Of a stretch of DNA of 64,000 bases, positions 11,956 through 24,716 are shown piece after piece. Every line of letters starts with the position of its first letter. The first letter of the stretch is position 1. The notes under the pieces were generated by a model. The model saw only the letters and a program-made list of their open reading frames with translations, searched no databases and had not been told where the DNA came from. Source of the DNA: Albula goreensis (Eukaryota > Chordata > Actinopteri > Albuliformes > Albulidae); NCBI GenBank assembly GCA_022829145.1, contig CM040743.1, positions 6,112,646 through 6,176,645 of the forward strand, in the 5' to 3' direction. The position numbers and the translations under genes were made by a program.

Positions 11956-13615
11956 CAATATACCATAGTCCTATGTAGTACTGTACCATCGTACTGAGTT
12001 CAAATACTGGGGTTTTGGGGACTTTCCTGAAACCCCCAAGAAGTCCCCATAAAAATGGAGGATTTATCTGGTTTATATTTTTCATATGTCATGAATGACA
12101 TATTTCAAATCTCCCTATCTCCATGCCTGGTTTGCATGATTTACCGCACTGTATAATAGCACACAATCCAGAGACATATGCACCAGTCAGATTAATCCCT
12201 GTTCTGGATAGAAGCAGTGCACATCGCTCTTTACAGTCACTAGTTACAGTGTACATGCCATCATTTTGACACCCGCTGACAACAGTTTTACTTCTGTATT
12301 TGAAAAATGTGTTGCGCTAGATTTTCATCGTGGGCAGCACACAGGAAATGTATTTGCTTACAATGAGCACAGTTCAAATCTTAGTTATTTGCCACTTAAG
12401 TATATGTTCTAGATAGTGATAGACGACCTCATTTTTTTCTCAGTTTTGACTTTGCTCAGTGAGCTTAGTTTTGATTTGGGAAATGCCCATAGGCAGCTAG
12501 CAACTCAGGTCTGGATTCGGCCCGAAATTGGGGGGTATGAGTTTGTAAACATTTAGGAAACCTCTCCGAAATCACAGCGGTGACACTCTTCCTGTCTGCG
12601 GCCGGGCCTTTGTTTAAACAGGGCTCAGGTCTCCCGCCTTCTCGTCTCAAGCCCCCACAGAGCTGGGAGATGTCTACCTTAGCCACCTGCTGTCTTTGCT
12701 GACCAAACAAAGGGCCTGGGCGGAGGCCACCCAGTTCTCCCCCTGGCCGGGCCTAATCCTCAATGGGTGGGGATTTTGCAGAACCCAGGTGTGGGCTTCC
12801 CCTACACCTGGGTCCTGGAGTCCCAGTGTTTGCGCAGGTTTGTTGTTTCTACTAATTTACACTGGCTTAGCTGCACACACCAGTGCCAGTTCATTTATAG
12901 AACTGGGTTAAAGGTTTTATATATAGAGATGTGAGAATAATCTACCGTTCATGAGATAAATGAAATTAAGCTGGGTCACATGATGTTGTATGTAAAATAG
13001 GGGTACTTAAATAATCAACAGCATAAGTTGGCATGGAATCCAGAAACAGATCAGGCCCTCCTTGCAACCGCAACACCCCCCACACACACACACCCAATCC
13101 CCCCACCCAGCACCTCAACTCGCCAACCGCCCTGTGAGCAGAAGCACGGGGCTGAGATTGTATCTTTCGAAAGTGAGCGTCCAGATGTCACTTCAGCTTC
13201 TGTAACCTCTGAACATAAAAGAAAGGAAAGGAAAAATAAAGATGTATAGATGGGCATCACAGAGGATGGTAGTATTTACGCAGACAGTAAGGTCTGCCGT
13301 ATGGAACTGAGCCCTCTTTCATATCCATGATGCTAATGGCTCCACACTGCCCTGCCCATTACTGCCATACCTAATGGACTATTCCTGTTTGTCCGCCTAC
13401 TCTTTTTAACTAACGCTCCCCTTTTAATTACCACCATCACTATTGTTGCTATAGTTTTATTAAATTATTATTAGTAGCAGAACTAAAAAATGTTGTTATG
13501 GTTACTATTATCATCAATTGCTATTGCTGTGTTTTTACATCCCTTCTCAACATTAAAGCTACTTAATCTATTTTTGATTTTCCTCTTTTGTTCATTGCAT
13601 TATGTGTGTGCTTTT
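11956..13615. other. intergenic, no gene recognised
   Basis: A short (CA)n/C-rich patch lies at about 13074-13110. The rest shows no feature I can support. Confidence 0.5.
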
Positions 13616-13780
13616 GACATTTAGCAGATGCTCTTATCCATGGTGAAAGAAAAGAAAACAGAAGTTATAGTTCTGAATTAAAAGGAATCAATGTTAAGTA
13701 CCAAGGGTACAAAAGTAGCACCCTACCAGGGAGTCAAACCTGCAAACCCATCACTAAAACCACCATGTCACTCAATCATA
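13616..13780 (-). repeat. diverged tRNA-derived SINE
   Basis: On the + strand it begins 'gacatttagcagatgctctt' followed by 'atccatgg', the reverse of the SINE tail. It ends with 'gggagtcaaacctgcaaacc', a B-box-like match in reverse, and 'taaaaccaccatgtcac'. Orientation is therefore minus. Confidence 0.5.
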
Positions 13781-14299
13781 GATTACAGTTGCATACATTT
13801 AAGAAAATTTTCCTGAGAGAGCGATACAGAAAATATCATACCAAAAAAATGGTTATCAAAAAAATAACTGATACCTCAACGCTGCAGTTCCGCAGATAGG
13901 CAGCCAATTTTCTCACGGTGAAGCAGATTGAGTTAGGGACAGGAAATCAGGGGCAGCCAGCCAGAGAGTCCCAGCCGGTGTTTCACCTGACCCACATACC
14001 TGACAGAACACCTGGCCAGCTCCACCACCGGGCCCGTTCACGCTCTCTCCGCGGCAAAAGTGGAAATGCCTCCGGAACGCAAGCCGGTTGTCACGGTAAT
14101 AGAATGGGGGGACCCTTTGAAATCACAGGGAATCTTTATCTCAGGAGTGAATTCCTTTCATTCGCTCCTTTGAAAGCAAGGCCTATTGCTGTCTACTGCA
14201 CAGTGAAAAAGACCATTAAGAGCCGCATCCCCGATGCTTAACGTTAAATATTCAATTCGCTGTCTAATTATTTCAAACAATGTATATGTCAAATGTCTT
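13781..14299. other. intergenic, no gene recognised
   Basis: A 107-codon frame starting at 13918 shows no recognisable domain. I take it as chance. Confidence 0.45.
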
Positions 14300-14760
14300 C
14301 TTCTATGGTTTTTTTTTCTCTTCATGCTTTACATTTCTGTGATATACTCTGTCTCTCGAATATATGTAATTCTCTCTTTTTTCTCAATCTGTCACTTCTA
14401 ATTTTCCCATCTGTCCTCATTCTCTTGCTCCTCTTTTTGTCTCTTTCTCTGCCACTCTATCACTCTATCTCTGCCCCCTTCAATCAATTCCTTCCCTTCA
14501 ATCAGCCCCATTCTCTCTCACTATATCACTCCTTTTCTCTCTTCCCCCTCTCACTTTCTCTCTCCCTGTCACTCCCTGTCTTGCTGTCTTATCCCTTTCC
14601 TCTCATTTCCTCTCTCTCTTTTCTCCCTTTTCTCTCCTTCAATCACTCCATTCCCTCTCTCCCCCCATCACTCCCAGTCCTTATCTCTATTCATTCTTTC
14701 TCTTTCAATCTTTCTCTGCCCCTCTCTCTCCATTCTCTCTCTCTTTCCCTGCCTGTGTCT
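14300..14760. repeat. polypyrimidine (CT-rich) tract
   Basis: About 460 bases of mostly C and T on the + strand, rich in 'tctctct', 'cactccct' and 'ttctctc'. It produces a spurious 174-codon Leu/Ser-rich frame. Long homopyrimidine DNA can form triplex (H-DNA) structures in vitro. Confidence 0.85.
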
Positions 14761-15639
14761 GTCCTCACACCATTGAAATGTACTCACCTCAGTAGCTGGT
14801 GGGGGTGGACGTCTTGAGGGGAAGTAGTGAACCCCATTTAGGCAGAGATAACCCCCCCCCCCAAAACCTTAAATTCTCTGTGGTAGATGACCTGCAAACA
14901 TACAGACCTTTCATGGCAGCAGACACCGATGTATTTTACATGCAGGCGTACTACATTAAAATGAATTGCAGTCTTAATACAGCCTTTTGGGTTCAGTTCA
15001 AATAGACCTTATCTTCATTCTGTCATTGTTTTCGTTTAGTATGAGACTCAAAACGTTCAAATATTGAGGCAAACAGCCTTCACCTGTATGTGGTAACGGC
15101 TGTCTTATAGATCCTATTGCTAAAGCACCATCACATGTGGACAAGCTAATTAGAGAGGAACTACCAATCAAAGGATCCACTTTCAGGTAGGAGTTCATTC
15201 ACAAGACCCCACCCCCAAGAACTATATTTTTCATGCCTTAAGGGGGTGCCCCCTGACCCCCTCTCATGTCTAACCCAAATCTGGCATCTATAGAACGGTA
15301 AGGGCATGCTCCAACAGCAGCCAGATGCAAGAGAACAAACAGGAGCAGAGACGCACCGTGCCACACTGTCTGACACGGAATCCCCTCTGTTTTCAGTCTA
15401 ATTAAGCAGTAAGCTCGGGTCCATGGCACAGCCAGAATGTGTATCAGAGAACGGGAGCTTTTCTCGCTGTCAGGAGCAGAGGGATAAGCATATACAGCGT
15501 ACAGCAGAGAGAATATATATATGTATACATTCGAGTTCTCTGGAGACCAAGAAGAAGGCTGCTGGTGGGTGTTGAATTAATGATGAGACATGGACGGTAA
15601 CAGTCAAAAGTGTGTGTAGCACACCGTGCTGTAAATTAT
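14761..15639. other. intergenic, no gene recognised
   Basis: No supported feature apart from a short C run near 14852-14862. Confidence 0.5.
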
Positions 15640-15747
15640 TGTACAGGTGTGTGTGTGTATGTCTATTTGTGTGTCTGGCTGACTAGTGTATGTGTGTGTT
15701 TGTGTCTGGTGTGTGTGGATGCGACTTCTGTATAGATGTAGTAAATT

Positions 15748-15797
<50 letters not shown>

Positions 15798-15848
15798 TCT
15801 GTTGTAAAAGTGTGCATATGTGTGGTGTATGAGTGTGGATATTTATAA

Positions 15849-15929
<81 letters not shown>

Positions 15930-15930
15930 A
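15640..15930. repeat. (TG)n microsatellite cluster
   Basis: Two long pure TG arrays (about 15752-15794 and 15852-15926) lie in a TG-rich stretch. Confidence 0.95.
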
Positions 15931-18804
15931 CTCTTTGGTTTTGCCATTTTTCTGTTCATAAATAATTTGTTCTAGGGCTTTTCTTTCTCACACAATGCTA
16001 ACTTCAGGCAGACCCCTGTGGCTCATTTGCTTCAGCTGCAAAATTCTGCTTCATCTGATGCAAAGGATCATGGGACCTCGCCTGAATTTCTTCTTCAGGA
16101 TCTGACCAGGTGATGCACATCAAAATTCATTTTTACATGATTAAGCACACTCCCAAAATAAGCTAGTCAACAGCACAAACCATAACAATCTTTAATTTAC
16201 CCATGATGCCTTCATCCATACTGCTTATGACCAAATAACAAGATCAGTGTAGAAATCATTTCTTATTAATGCTTTCAGTTGATACTAGCTGTAGCTGAAA
16301 GAAGAAAAAAAATGTTTGGCCAGATATAATATATTTGTTTAATTTAAAAAAAAATCTACAATTCAAAAGACTTGAGATCTGAGCACACATTACATTAGGA
16401 CAGACACAGTGCAGGCTGCCCAGTCATGTAAAGTAGAAGGACTTGGAATATTTCATAGTTTTAATTAGAGAACACACCAGGACCCAGAGTGGAGCCCAGC
16501 CACTCTCATTTCCGTTCCTTTGACTCCACATTACCATTTAGACAGCTTTGCTTGGATATTATTTTTCCCCTTGTTCATCTTAAGTTTTTATTGTATGAAT
16601 GAACATATGTTTTTTTTGTCTTGGTGGTTAGAAGAGAAGAAACACAAAAAAAAAAAATTAATGAAATCGGCCAGACATTTCTCTAGGGGGGTGAGGGGGA
16701 ACGTCTGCCTTTGTGAGAAGCTAATTATTCCTCAGGAATTTATTAAAGATGGGATATGATGGAACAAATTCTTTAAACGGCGGTTGTATTGTACCTCTTG
16801 TTCTGCTCATTTAAGATACAGCGCTAGTCATCTTGAAAGGCAGTCATTCTGCGAAACTGAAGGGATCCTTTTGTTCTGGGCCATTGCTAGCAGGCTGTGA
16901 GGAATCTGCTTTAATGAGGAGCTCCGTACCTGTTGAGTTTTTGTGATTTTCTCTTCAAGAGGAGGAATTTTTTTTTTTCTAGTCGCGGCTGCTTAAAATT
17001 CAAACGTTAATAACACACTTTGGTGGGTTTTATGTGAAATTTTTGACTGTATCTGCATATTATCAATGGAATGTCAGCGGACCAGTCAATAATAAATTCT
17101 GAAAATCTAGCAGATGGAAATACAAGCTGCATTGTAAGAAAAAAATTTCTTCAGGGATTCTTTTCTTATTTTCATAACTTTTTTGGAGCTATATGGAACA
17201 ATTAATAAACCACCTGATACTTCTACAGTATCAAATAGTTTTTTTACTGGTTCATCAATGATTGCATTTCATACCAAAAAAGGTTCCCCATTGATTATGA
17301 GAAAAGAATCATAGGGTGCAATTTACAAACTCTTTTTTAAATGATTGAATTCCTTGCCGCAGTCCCAGCTTCCAGCAATTTCTAATGGGACAGTTACTAT
17401 TTTTTCAATAACTTTATCAACTTAATATTTCATATGAAATACAAGTTAAAAACAACTCTGAGAGAGTACATTTCACTCTGACAGGTTGCATGTCATTCCT
17501 GTTGGACTTATATAAAATCAGAGTTTGTTTAATACAGAACACTAACATAGTGAAGGCAGTGCATGTCATTGCAGAAATTAAACACCCATTAGGTATAAAT
17601 TCAATAGTTATCATAACTGCATAATAAAAATGTTGTTACGATGCCTATCAGGCATGTTCACACTCGGACAATATTTTAAAGTAATGATGTATAGTACTGG
17701 CAAAATGGATGAGTTCAGTAGGCAATGTAATGGAATAGCCCAAAGTTTTGCGTTGCCTGAGGAAGATTACTAATGACAACACTGAGGGTATCAGTTTCAG
17801 AAAAGTCGGAGGGATTCGAGGGCTTATAGGGCGAAATGTCCTACTGTAAACACGACTTAACTTCTGTGCTTTATGTTTTCATTGAGTTGTTTTTTGTTGG
17901 TAAACATCGCCAGTGAGGTGTGCAGCAACGAATCGAAGACGAGCTGCTGACCAATCGATGTTTGTTTTAGGAACTACAGTGCATGCGACATACCATCATC
18001 TCCCTCCAAAGCGAGCATGAAAACGACCCGTTTTTTAACCTCCTACCCTTTGTGGCTGACTGAACTGTCGTCTGCCTCAGCTTTGAAATCTGATGCCAGA
18101 TCACTCTTATTACCTTTTTTCTTATCAGATAATAGCCCAAATGGATGGATCAGAAGAAGCGGCATCCACGGCGGCTGTTAGCTAGGGCGCGTGGCAGCTT
18201 TCCGCAGCACTTTGATGAAGACCAGAAGTAACTGCCTCAGAAAACCGTCTTCTAAAGTTCCACCCCGTAAATTTTTCAGTAAATCTTTCCAGGTTCGGGA
18301 AAAAGTCTTCATCCCTGGGTTGGGCGTGGCTATTTTCGCGCGCTTGGGTATCAGTGCTCGCAGGCTTCCCAACGAAAACGACTTTGACAGTTGCGATGGT
18401 TTCCTGTGGATCTGGAGAAAACCGTGTTGAAAAAACGGAATTCCACTAGAGTGAAGGGAATTAACGCTGCAATGTAAAAACTGTGAATGATGTGGAAAGA
18501 AAGACTCTCTCTCTCTGCGTAATAGTTGCTTCAGTGTTTCTAATGTAATTTCATTTTGCGAACTGTTAAACGCTGATATCTATAAATAAATTACTGAATC
18601 TAGCATTCATCGGGACATGGTTGATACAATTTTACTGCCGATAAACGTGTTGGGCTCTTGTCTATCAAATCAAATGCACATAGATAACTAATGAGGAAAT
18701 ACATGCATTATCACTGCCTGCAATACCTCAACTACACAGTGTCTGCACAGTGAACCACCTGCATCGGTGCGGGCTAAATGTCGCTGTGCATTGTATGTGT
18801 AATA
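15931..18804. other. intergenic upstream of nrp1, no gene recognised
   Basis: AT-rich DNA with a more CpG-containing stretch at about 18150-18400. That stretch has frames on both strands and no recognisable protein. Distal regulatory elements of nrp1 would be expected here, but none can be demonstrated by eye. Confidence 0.5.
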
Positions 18805-18829
18805 CTATATATATATATATATATATATA
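18805..18829. repeat. (TA)n microsatellite
   Basis: An uninterrupted run of about twelve TA dinucleotides, 1.05 kb upstream of the nrp1 start codon. Confidence 0.95.
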
Positions 18830-19199
18830 CAACACAGCTTTGTGTTACTTTCAATGAAAAATGCTTTAATGTAATATAAAAATCTGCTGAGTAAATGATT
18901 ACCCCATTTTAGATCGAAAAATATATTGCAACTATAAACTAGGAAGTGTAATATCTAGTGTTTTGTTCTTAAAATATTTATTAGATTTTAATTGCTTTTT
19001 TTGTAAAGGAAAACCGGCAAATGTTGATCGACAAAATGTCTCCCCACACAGAAATTGAAATCGGCATTGTGTCATTTCTTGAAAGGGAATCCTCGACTGT
19101 TGCCCGCCTTGTTGATTTTTACAAGTTGTGAGTTGCAGTCTCCTTCATTATGCCGGGGCGAGCGCGCGTCTGTCCCCTGTCGCTTCCTCAAAGTGTCTG

Positions 19200-19420
19200 A
19201 GCACGAGTGAGAGCAGCGAGGTCGTATCGGGCGGTAATGAGGCTCGCTCTCTTTTGCATATCGCGTTCGGACCAATCAGTGAGATCTCTGGTACTTCCAG
19301 CTGCAGCGGGCGATTCAGTGCGCCACATGAAAGAGGGGGAGTCGTAATTTAGGGGAGTAGCCAATGGTAATGTCATGCTACAGATGTTTGTATCTCCAAC
19401 TCCTGTCTTGTCAGTCGTGA
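19200..19420 (+). promoter_or_regulatory. nrp1: nrp1 proximal promoter region
   Basis: Two CCAAT boxes (19272-19276 and 19361-19365), an octamer-like TTTTGCATA near 19252 and a GA-rich box (AAGAGGGGGAG, 19331) lie 500-630 bases before the start codon. The CpG content is higher than in the flanks. No convincing TATA box is seen, so a CCAAT-driven, TATA-less start around 19400 is likely. The exact start is inference. CCAAT and GC/GA boxes are typical of vertebrate neuropilin promoters. Confidence 0.5.
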
Positions 19421-19878
19421 AAGGCTAAGCAGAGAGAGGAGCACGGAGGACAGAGCGGTCCTTGCAAGCCAGTCTCCACAGTTTAATAACACAAATACAT
19501 TTAACATTGGTTTGTCTTTAGACTTGTTCTCCTTTTTCGGCTTTACGCCGAGGATTACGCCGTCTTGGTCATCGTTTACTGGGATTTTTTGTGTGTGAAA
19601 GGGGAAGTATTCGTGTTGCTTTTTTGTTTTTGGTTTTTTACTTGTATTGGCTTCAATTCTCGAGGAAATGGCAAAGACAGCGTCTGTGAGAGGAACAAGA
19701 CTGGGGAAGGACGTAGGAAATTGAAGCTAAATGACACAGGATGCAGGCAACCTGAAATACATAAGAAGAATTTCTTCACCGTTGAGACATTTCGGGTTTT
19801 TTTGCTTGTATCACCTGAGCGGAGTCCTGCAGAGGGGAGAGAATTTTCTCGTTTTATTTTTTTTCGTACAACTCAAGG
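19421..19878 (+). other. nrp1: nrp1 5' untranslated leader (estimated)
   Basis: The segment between the promoter-like region and the exon 1 ATG. Its 5' end is estimated, not seen. It contains three upstream ATGs, at 19668, 19731 and 19741, all before the main ATG at 19879. No in-frame ATG extends the neuropilin signal peptide upstream. A possible acceptor (tttgtctttag, ending at 19521) means a noncoding upstream exon could join here. Confidence 0.5.
19668..19724 (+). CDS. uORF 1 in the nrp1 leader (18 codons)
   Basis: ATG with G at -3 and G at +4, a strong Kozak context, opens an 18-residue frame, MAKTASVRGTRLGKDVGN, which stops at 19722-19724. It lies wholly upstream of the neuropilin start. 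uORFs in strong context usually lower translation of the main frame; that this one does so is inference. Confidence 0.45.
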   Translation: MAKTASVRGTRLGKDVGN

Positions 19879-19939
19879 ATGTATTGTGGATTAGTGTTGT
19901 TCATTTTAACCAAAATCGCCATTGCCAAAGCTCTCAGTG
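19731..19939 (+). CDS. uORF 2 overlapping the nrp1 start codon
   Basis: ATG in weak context (T at -3, A at +4) opens a frame that passes over the main ATG at 19879 in a different phase. It reaches the end of exon 1 with two bases left over. In the spliced mRNA these join the A that opens exon 2 and make TGA, so the 69-codon frame ends exactly at the splice junction. Ribosomes starting here could not initiate normally on neuropilin. A third uORF of four codons (19741-19755, A at -3) lies inside it in another frame. Confidence 0.35.
19879..19939 (+). CDS. nrp1: neuropilin-1 coding exon 1 (signal peptide)
   Basis: Residues 1-20 plus the first base of codon 21. ATG has A at -3. The peptide MYCGLVLFILTKIAIAKALS is a signal peptide with a hydrophobic core at residues 5-16, and A-K-A at 16-18 is a good cleavage site. 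The exon ends AGTG|GTAAGT, a near-consensus donor in phase 1. The next codon (GAT, Asp21) is completed by exon 2, directly ahead of the first CUB cysteine. Neuropilin-1 is a single-pass receptor for class 3 semaphorins and VEGF. It works with plexin and VEGF receptors in axon guidance and vessel growth, so secretion through the ER is expected. Confidence 0.85.
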
Positions 19940-21684
19940 GTAAGTCACAAATGAAATCAAAACTGTAACGCTAATGTTTGAGAAGTGTCTCTTTTAAACG
20001 CGGTCTTGGACGTTTGGATGTTCGGTGGAATGTAGTCCCTGCCTTACAAGGTAGGCTGCAAGTAGACTCATTTTAGACAAATCTGCAGTGTTAACACGTT
20101 TTGAAACTTCTGATTAGGGTAAATGCTCGATTATTTATTTTATTTTCTACCTGATACCTCACCCTGTTCTTACTTCTGATACCCTAGTATCCTCACTTGT
20201 TATTACATTGGGATTACATTGGGATTCATTTTGAAACGTACATTAACGTACATTATTGTAAGTTTGTGATTGTTAATATGAAGCTTCATAAACAACGTCT
20301 ATGTGTCAAAGAAATCTTTAAACAGAATTAGAGCGTTTGATGAAACAAGAGTCCAATAGACGTTATTGACGATACCCCGACGCAAGATTTCATCAGTGAG
20401 CATCAATATGTGTGTGGAACTACAGATTGTTTAAATAAATTGCCCCTGGCTGGTGCCGTTTTAATGCTGCGAACTAGGAGCTTAGTTATTGACAAGTTGG
20501 ATAAACTATTGATATGCTACCCAAACAGTGAGTTATGCAGTAGATACAGAAGATCAGATAGCCCTCCGGTGTATTCATTTCGCATTGATTGTTTCGGGAA
20601 AGGTTGCTCTTGTAGCCCCATCTCCTTCTGGATCCTTATGTCTCTGAGATTATGGAGTAAACCTCGTCTATTTTACTTTCCATCCTTGTCTCTCTCATTT
20701 TACCATCCAATAAATTGTAGATGGGATCTCCCAAGAACTGGATAATGATTGTTTTAAGGAATCATTGAGATTTGCGGGATAGTGACCGAGATTCCTTGTG
20801 ATATGACAGAACATGAAGCGAACTCAGTCGAGCAGACGGCGTTAGGTTGACAGCTTTTGCATTAAATTCACAAACTGCAGTTGCTGTTGAATAGCCTACA
20901 CTTTGGCTTGACACATCTATGCGAAAGCTGCATCACAATTCTTCACCTTCTGTCAGATCGAACAGTACGTTTACATACTGTCTCTTCGAACCCTTTTTTA
21001 TCGTATAATGCTGCTTTCTTGATACTGAACCGAAGACGGCTCAATCTGACAGTAATATAAATACATTTCTTAACGAAATGTATTCCCATTTGTTGTACAT
21101 ATGGAAGCTTTTCGGAGCTGTGCTTGCCAGTTGTGTGTCAGGCCACGAGCTTGATAAAGCTGGCTGAGGGAGACAGGCCTAGCGCGGGCTGTGCCCGACA
21201 TATGCATGACTCCTTACCTGCGGAGTTTCTGCTCGAGCTGAGTTATGCACTTGCAGCACTGAACAAATTCATTCGAATGTTGAGTATTCCCCGCCAAAAC
21301 AAAACCCAGCAATACGCATGATAAGCATTCCAGATAACTTTCAGTGGGTTTATCTCGTAACTTTGTAACTAATTTTATGTTAAACATAAAATACAAAATC
21401 AAGTTGCCCGATCAATACGAAGTCAACTTATTGTAGTCTTGGCCAAAATGTTAATTAATTTGATGTACTGTATTGTTTACGCAAGACATTTTAAAAGTAA
21501 TGTTTATTTTAATGTATGGTATGCGTAGCTGTAAAAAGGAGACTGGCATTTTCATATTTGTTTCATATCATTATTGACAAACAAATGAGCAATACTCCCT
21601 GCGGTTGTATGCCACAGGTTATCCAAGATTCTGTGAGAATCCTTAATTTAAAACACTCTTGATCTGTAATGTTCTCTTTTGCAG
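19940..21684 (+). other. nrp1: nrp1 intron 1
   Basis: 1745 bp, from GTAAGT to TTTTGCAG. It holds no repeat or further exon that I can support. First introns often carry enhancers, but none is demonstrated here. Confidence 0.8.
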
Positions 21685-21859
21685 ATACATGTGGAGGTGA
21701 CATCACAATTCGAGAACCTGACTATCTCACTTCACCTGGATACCCATCGTCATATCTCCCGTCTCAAAAATGCGCCTGGGTTATACAAGCTCCAGAACGT
21801 AACCAGAAAATTCTAATCAACTTCAACCCTCATTTTGATCTCGAGGACAGAGAATGCAA
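21685..21859 (+). CDS. nrp1: neuropilin-1 coding exon 2 (first half of CUB a1)
   Basis: Residues 21-79. The acceptor is TCTCTTTTGCAG; the donor is AA|GTAAGT in phase 2. The translation begins D-T-C-G-G-D and contains YLTSPGYP, KCAWVIQAP and INFNPHFDLEDREC. These are hallmarks of the first CUB domain of neuropilin-1. Cysteines 23, 50 and 78 correspond to human Cys27, Cys54 and Cys82, with a constant offset of four residues. FDLEDRE is closer to NRP1 (FDLEDRD) than to NRP2 (FEIEKHD). CUB a1 takes part in semaphorin binding together with a2 and b1. Confidence 0.95.
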
Positions 21860-24538
21860 GTAAGTTCCTCCTCAGTCAATGCGAAGGGTTCATTTCTGTG
21901 TTGAGCTGCGCCATCTGCTGGGCTCATAAATACATCCAAGTTTTCCCACATTTGGTCAAGCAAACGTTGGTGTGAATCAGTTTGTTATCCCTGTGTCAAA
22001 TGTAGTTGTTTAGTTCTTGTAAGAGTATGGTGAAAAAACGTAATGCGTTAATAAAATAATGATTTTTTTATTCGCATGACTTAAATCGAGTTTTGTCTGT
22101 ATCATGATTTAGAATCATTTTTGTGATATTTTGTGTCTGTCGGGGGGGAATTTGGCCGTTTTGCTCTTCTGTTAAAATGGTAGACTTTTAGCCTGCTTCT
22201 TCTCCTTTCTGTCGCTAGTGAAAAACCCACAGTGTGTCTTTGTTTATTCTCGAGGGCTTTTGAGTGCATGCGCCCGCACTACAATTAATTCTGTTGCCGC
22301 AGTTCTGCCCACAACGTGTGTGCCCTCACAAAAGCCCGTGTGTTTCACAAAATACCATAAATTATAGTCTTTATTACGGCCCCCTTACATTTTAATGCTC
22401 TGTAAACTGTGTGTAAATCAAGGCTCGGGTGACTGCTGCTGTCTAGCAGATGGGGTTCCGTGACTACTATTGGATTGCGTTTCTGTACCAGGGGACCAAT
22501 AAAAGTCTGAAGGAGCTGCAGACGCTGACAGATACCGGGGGGTTGGAGCGGGGTTGGGGGTCAAAAAGGAAACAATTCTTTTTGTTAATGGAATCAGGCA
22601 GGAATGTATTTCCTGTGTTTTAAAAGAAGAAATGCACTCTCGTTGGTGTGCTGCCACCAAGCTCCAGGATCGTGAAGCCAGCAGATAGATGAGGCTATCT
22701 GTTAAAGAGATTTTTAATATTATTAGTTGTTAGAGGTCCTTCACTTTCAGTCATGCTTTTGCCAAATGTTTTTATGTTTGTGCTTGGAATAGAGTCGCAT
22801 AAGAGTGGTGCCAAATAAGACACCTTGGGTGGGTAGACCACAAATTTTTACAAGTTAGTAACAAACTAACTCAGATAAATATGTGGGAAGCACCTAATCA
22901 CCCCAAACCAAAAGGCTCTCGTTTGCTGGCAAGAATTTTTATGGTGCTTGGATATGATTTTTAGTAGTTAATTGCTAATGTCTGTCAACTTGTATTTAAA
23001 CAGACTGCCGCTGTTTTGATGAGATTTTTTAAAATGTTTCTCAGCTCGGACACATTCTTTCCTACCATGTGAAAGTATCTCAGATGAGAAATCTATTCAC
23101 ATTGACCATCTAAAGCCAATGGGCTAAATTCAGTCAAACACACTTAGTCTCATAAGGAAATATGCCATTCAGTCAAAACAAACATTACATTCTCTTTTAA
23201 TATTGTATATAGTATTGGAGTGTATTCCCCTCATTTTAAAATAGCATTGCATATGCATATAAGAAGGCTAAGTGTGTTTGACTGACTCTATCCCATAGGC
23301 TTTAGATGACCAAAGTGAGTAGATTTCCCACCTGGGACCTGACCATGGTCTGCAAAGGCACACAGCTTTCTCATTCAGCATCACAGTATTTGGTTGGGAG
23401 GCAGGAAGCATTCTTCTAAGGCAGAATGTTTGCCTGGCCAGCCCAGTGATTGAGCCTGGATTGACTGAATGCCTGAATGTGAAAAGAAGTGATCTGATTT
23501 CCCCCGGCATGGCCTTCCTGCCGTCTGAAGGTGCACAGTGGGGATGGACGGTCCAGTCGGAATTCCTTTCTTATCGGATACCAAGGATGTCAGGGAAGCT
23601 GCGAGGCGCAGTCCCGGCGTAATTCAATTAGCGTTAAATAGAACACACATGCTCCCGAGCGTCTGCGAAACTGAGCCGTAATCAACCAAGTAAGCAATGA
23701 GATATCGACCTGTGCTCGTAAAACAAGCATAACCCTACTTTCAAACACCGTCCCCCGCCCCTGGTCCCACCCCCCCACGCCCTCCTCCCCCTTCCCCAAC
23801 ATGGCCCTCCTACATGCGTACAACAACATGACCTGTCTGGGAAGAATTCGGCTTGAATGGAACAGGAAAAAAAAGCTCTATAGTGACACATAAATAAATT
23901 TGGGATGCAGGTCTGTTTGTTTTCCCACCACCCTCCTTCAGGACTGCTTGGTTTCCATTTTTTTCTCACACGGAATTGCCCGGAAACTTAATGAAGTTAG
24001 AAAGAAGGGTCTTGTTTGAGGAAAATGTCGGCCCTTTTTCAAGTGTGTTGTTCCCGGTTGGAACAAACTGCATTCTGCAAGGCCAATGGACAGAAATATA
24101 AATATCCTCCATAAAGCTTTTGTGCTGACTTCCTTTCCCCAGTCCTTCATTCTGCTATGACCGATCGCAGCTGCTCTGGAGACGGCCTGCTGTACAAGTC
24201 GCCTGCGCCGAGTTACGCAGTCGCATCCGTGCCGTGACTCACATCTGGGCATGGTAGCCGTTTGAATATCAGTGTTCTGTTCCTGGAAGTGTCATGAGTG
24301 GCGCTGATCCACAGAGAACTTGAGCAAGCCGCAAAATTACAGTCTTAAGCGAGAGCCCAGGGCCTAATCTTCCCAGCATGCCGTTCTGTTGTTGTTCTTG
24401 AATCCTGCTTCAGAATCTTGAATCTGAGGCATCTGCTGCCTTATTACTTATTCATGAAGCAGAGGAGGGTTTTTTTCAGGCCAATCACAAGTGGCTATGC
24501 CTCTGCAGACTGAAGAGGTAGCAGAAGAAGGGGTGGAA

Positions 24539-24662
24539 GTATAGCGTAATGTTTAGGGTGGTAGGCTTGTAACTCGGTGTTGCAGGTTCAGTTCTCCAGC
24601 ATGGCTGTGCCATTATGCCCTTGAGTAAGGTACCCAATCTGAACCACTTCCTTAAATAGCAC

Positions 24663-24698
<36 letters not shown>

Positions 24699-24716
24699 AT
24701 GACATCTGCTAAAATG
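24539..24716 (+). repeat. tRNA-derived SINE with internal (TG)n
   Basis: The head 'tagggtggtaggcttgtaac' is A-box-like and 'gcaggttcagttctcc' is B-box-like. 'gcccttgagtaaggtaccc' matches the body of the family. A (TG)n run (24665-24695) precedes the tail 'aatgacatctgctaaaatg'. Orientation is plus. Confidence 0.6.

Noticed and set aside
14293..14817. 174-codon Leu/Ser-rich open frame
   Set aside because: It is the translation of a CT-rich tract; no domain, no splice context, composition explains it.
18178..18430. Overlapping open frames on both strands in a CpG-containing stretch before nrp1
   Set aside because: No protein similarity recognised, no splice sites that fit, and the promoter-like elements lie 1 kb further downstream.
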